This document shows, piece by piece, positions 63,208-64,000 of a stretch of DNA of 64,000 nucleotides. The stretch's first letter is position 1, and each line of letters opens with the position of its first letter. The DNA is taken from positions 24,983,047 through 25,047,046 of the forward strand of contig NC_134956.1 in the NCBI RefSeq assembly GCF_965638725.1. The letters run 5' to 3'. Source of the DNA: Aptenodytes patagonicus. Taxonomy: Eukaryota; Chordata; Aves; Sphenisciformes; Spheniscidae. The notes under the pieces were generated by a model. The model made no database searches, had not been told where the DNA came from, and saw nothing but the letters and a program-made list of their open reading frames with translations. The translations under genes were made by a program, and so were the position numbers.

Positions 63208-63489
63208 CAGGGATTTGGGTATCTATGTTTTGCATGATGTGGTTTGAAGCAAAGCTCCAAGGCCACCTCCAGCTTGACATTGGTCAAACCCCGGCCGGTC
63301 ACGCAGGGGCTGTGGATGACAACAGACGCACTCATTACAGCCGCTGGCCCAGACTCAGCCAGACAGCGACAGTGCCGAGACCCCGGCCCCCGTGGAAGGT
63401 GAGCTGGTTTACCCCCAGCCACCACCGAGGAGCTCTGGGGCTGGCCTGCGCAGCCTTGAAGGAACAGACGCTACAAAAACTGGGATACA

Positions 63490-63495
63490 TTTATT
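63490..63495 (-). promoter_or_regulatory. MBD4 poly(A) signal
   Basis: AATAAA on the - strand lies about 145 bases after the MBD4 stop codon. It places the MBD4 3' end near 63475, only a few hundred bases upstream of the first EFCAB12 exon. Confidence 0.75.
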
Positions 63496-63639
63496 AAAAG
63501 AATACAGAGATTTTAAACATTCCATTACAATGATGACCTGAGCTGGCTATATCACACAAATATTTAAATTAAGAATACATCCACTGCACAGAGAGCAAGT
63601 CGGGGAGGACCAAGAGACGAGGTGTATTCACGGCTCTTT

Positions 63640-63717
63640 TCAGTCTATGCTCAGTCTCTCCCGGTTCTCCCAGAGCCACGCGTGGTATACGTTTAACTTG
63701 TGGTCCTGTGGCTGTAC
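63640..63717 (-). CDS. MBD4: MBD4, methyl-CpG-binding thymine DNA glycosylase (last exon only)
   Basis: The terminal coding exon on the - strand follows acceptor TTTTAG at 63718-63723 and ends with TGA at 63640-63642. It encodes 25 residues, VQPQDHKLNVYHAWLWENRE then RLSID. This aligns with the human C-terminus as I recall it ([20 protein letters not shown], then KLSLS). MBD4 removes T or U opposite G in methyl-CpG contexts with a C-terminal helix-hairpin-helix glycosylase domain, and this exon forms its last helix. The remaining exons lie beyond position 64000. No penultimate exon is visible between 63724 and 64000. Confidence 0.93.
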   Translation of the reverse strand, partial: VQPQDHKLNVYHAWLWENRERLSID

Positions 63718-64000
63718 CTAAAACATAGCGAAAGCGTTTAACATCTACTAAAAAACCCTCTCTTACAACACCTCACTGCTCTGATGTTATTTCCCCTCCC
63801 AGCTCAGGACCTCTTCGTACCTCACAGGGAGCAGTGAAACACCATGCCGCGGCAGGCCGGCCTCCGCCTACGTAAACCAAGGAATACAGTGCTTGGTCAG
63901 CCCTGAAACCACCCACCCCCTCGTGAATCGGGAGGGGGGTCCCACACCAGAGAGCAAAATGGCCCCTCGACTGCCCCTCACAGCCATCCGCCACAAGAGG

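Noticed and set aside
62934-63425. 163-codon - strand frame starting MSASVVIHSP as the EFCAB12 N-terminus
   Set aside because: It is a different frame from the conserved LEAWIEERKQ segment. It could contribute an upstream exon, but I could not find a splice that joins it convincingly.
63773-63994. 73-codon - strand frame as the penultimate MBD4 exon
   Set aside because: No match to the conserved glycosylase-domain residues before the last exon and no fitting donor. It is probably intron.

Overview
This window is vertebrate nuclear DNA, almost certainly from a bird and probably a non-galliform, neoavian one. It has small intron-rich genes, GC-rich CpG-island promoters, CR1 LINEs as the main interspersed repeat, and one solitary avian ERVL-type LTR. 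No bacterial, CRISPR or operon structure is present. I see no sign of a wholly new molecular system. The interest lies in lineage-specific changes to known genes and in a few unexplained elements.

Layout, left to right. The 3' half of IRAK2 (+ strand, six exons, 106-3996) enters from the left edge. It is followed by about 10 kb without a recognisable protein gene, which contains an orphan CpG island (about 7860-8300) and an ancient CR1 scrap. GHRL (ghrelin, - strand, coding 13601-15789) is complete, with a TATA-type promoter at about 16160. SEC13 (- strand, nine coding exons, 20107-26053) and CAND2 (+ strand, fifteen coding exons, 26879-51166) are transcribed away from each other from one shared CpG island. 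CAND2 intron 2 carries two CR1 copies in inverted orientation. CAND2 converges on RPL32 (- strand, 53126-54456, with a 5'TOP first exon near 55500 and SNORA7 in intron 1). A third CR1 fills most of the gap between their 3' ends. EFCAB12 (- strand, 56690 to about 63200) follows, with a solo LTR in one intron and an apparent +1 frameshift in its EF-hand exon. The last exon of MBD4 (- strand, 63640-63717) is at the right edge.

The reconstructions support themselves internally. Exon phases close across every intron of GHRL, SEC13, CAND2 and RPL32, giving 116, 320, 1236 and 135 residues, which I remember as the usual or near-usual family lengths. From memory, the human orthologues lie in three places (IRAK2/GHRL/SEC13 at 3p25.3, CAND2/RPL32 at 3p25.2, EFCAB12/MBD4 at 3q21). 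The window therefore joins blocks that are separate in human.

The genes are not a functional pathway. They are a signalling pseudokinase, a peptide hormone, a coat and nuclear-pore protein, a cullin regulator, a ribosomal protein with its snoRNA, a poorly known EF-hand protein and a DNA glycosylase. Their shared features are regulatory: a divergent promoter (SEC13/CAND2), convergent 3' ends (CAND2/RPL32) and tight tandem packing (RPL32/EFCAB12/MBD4).
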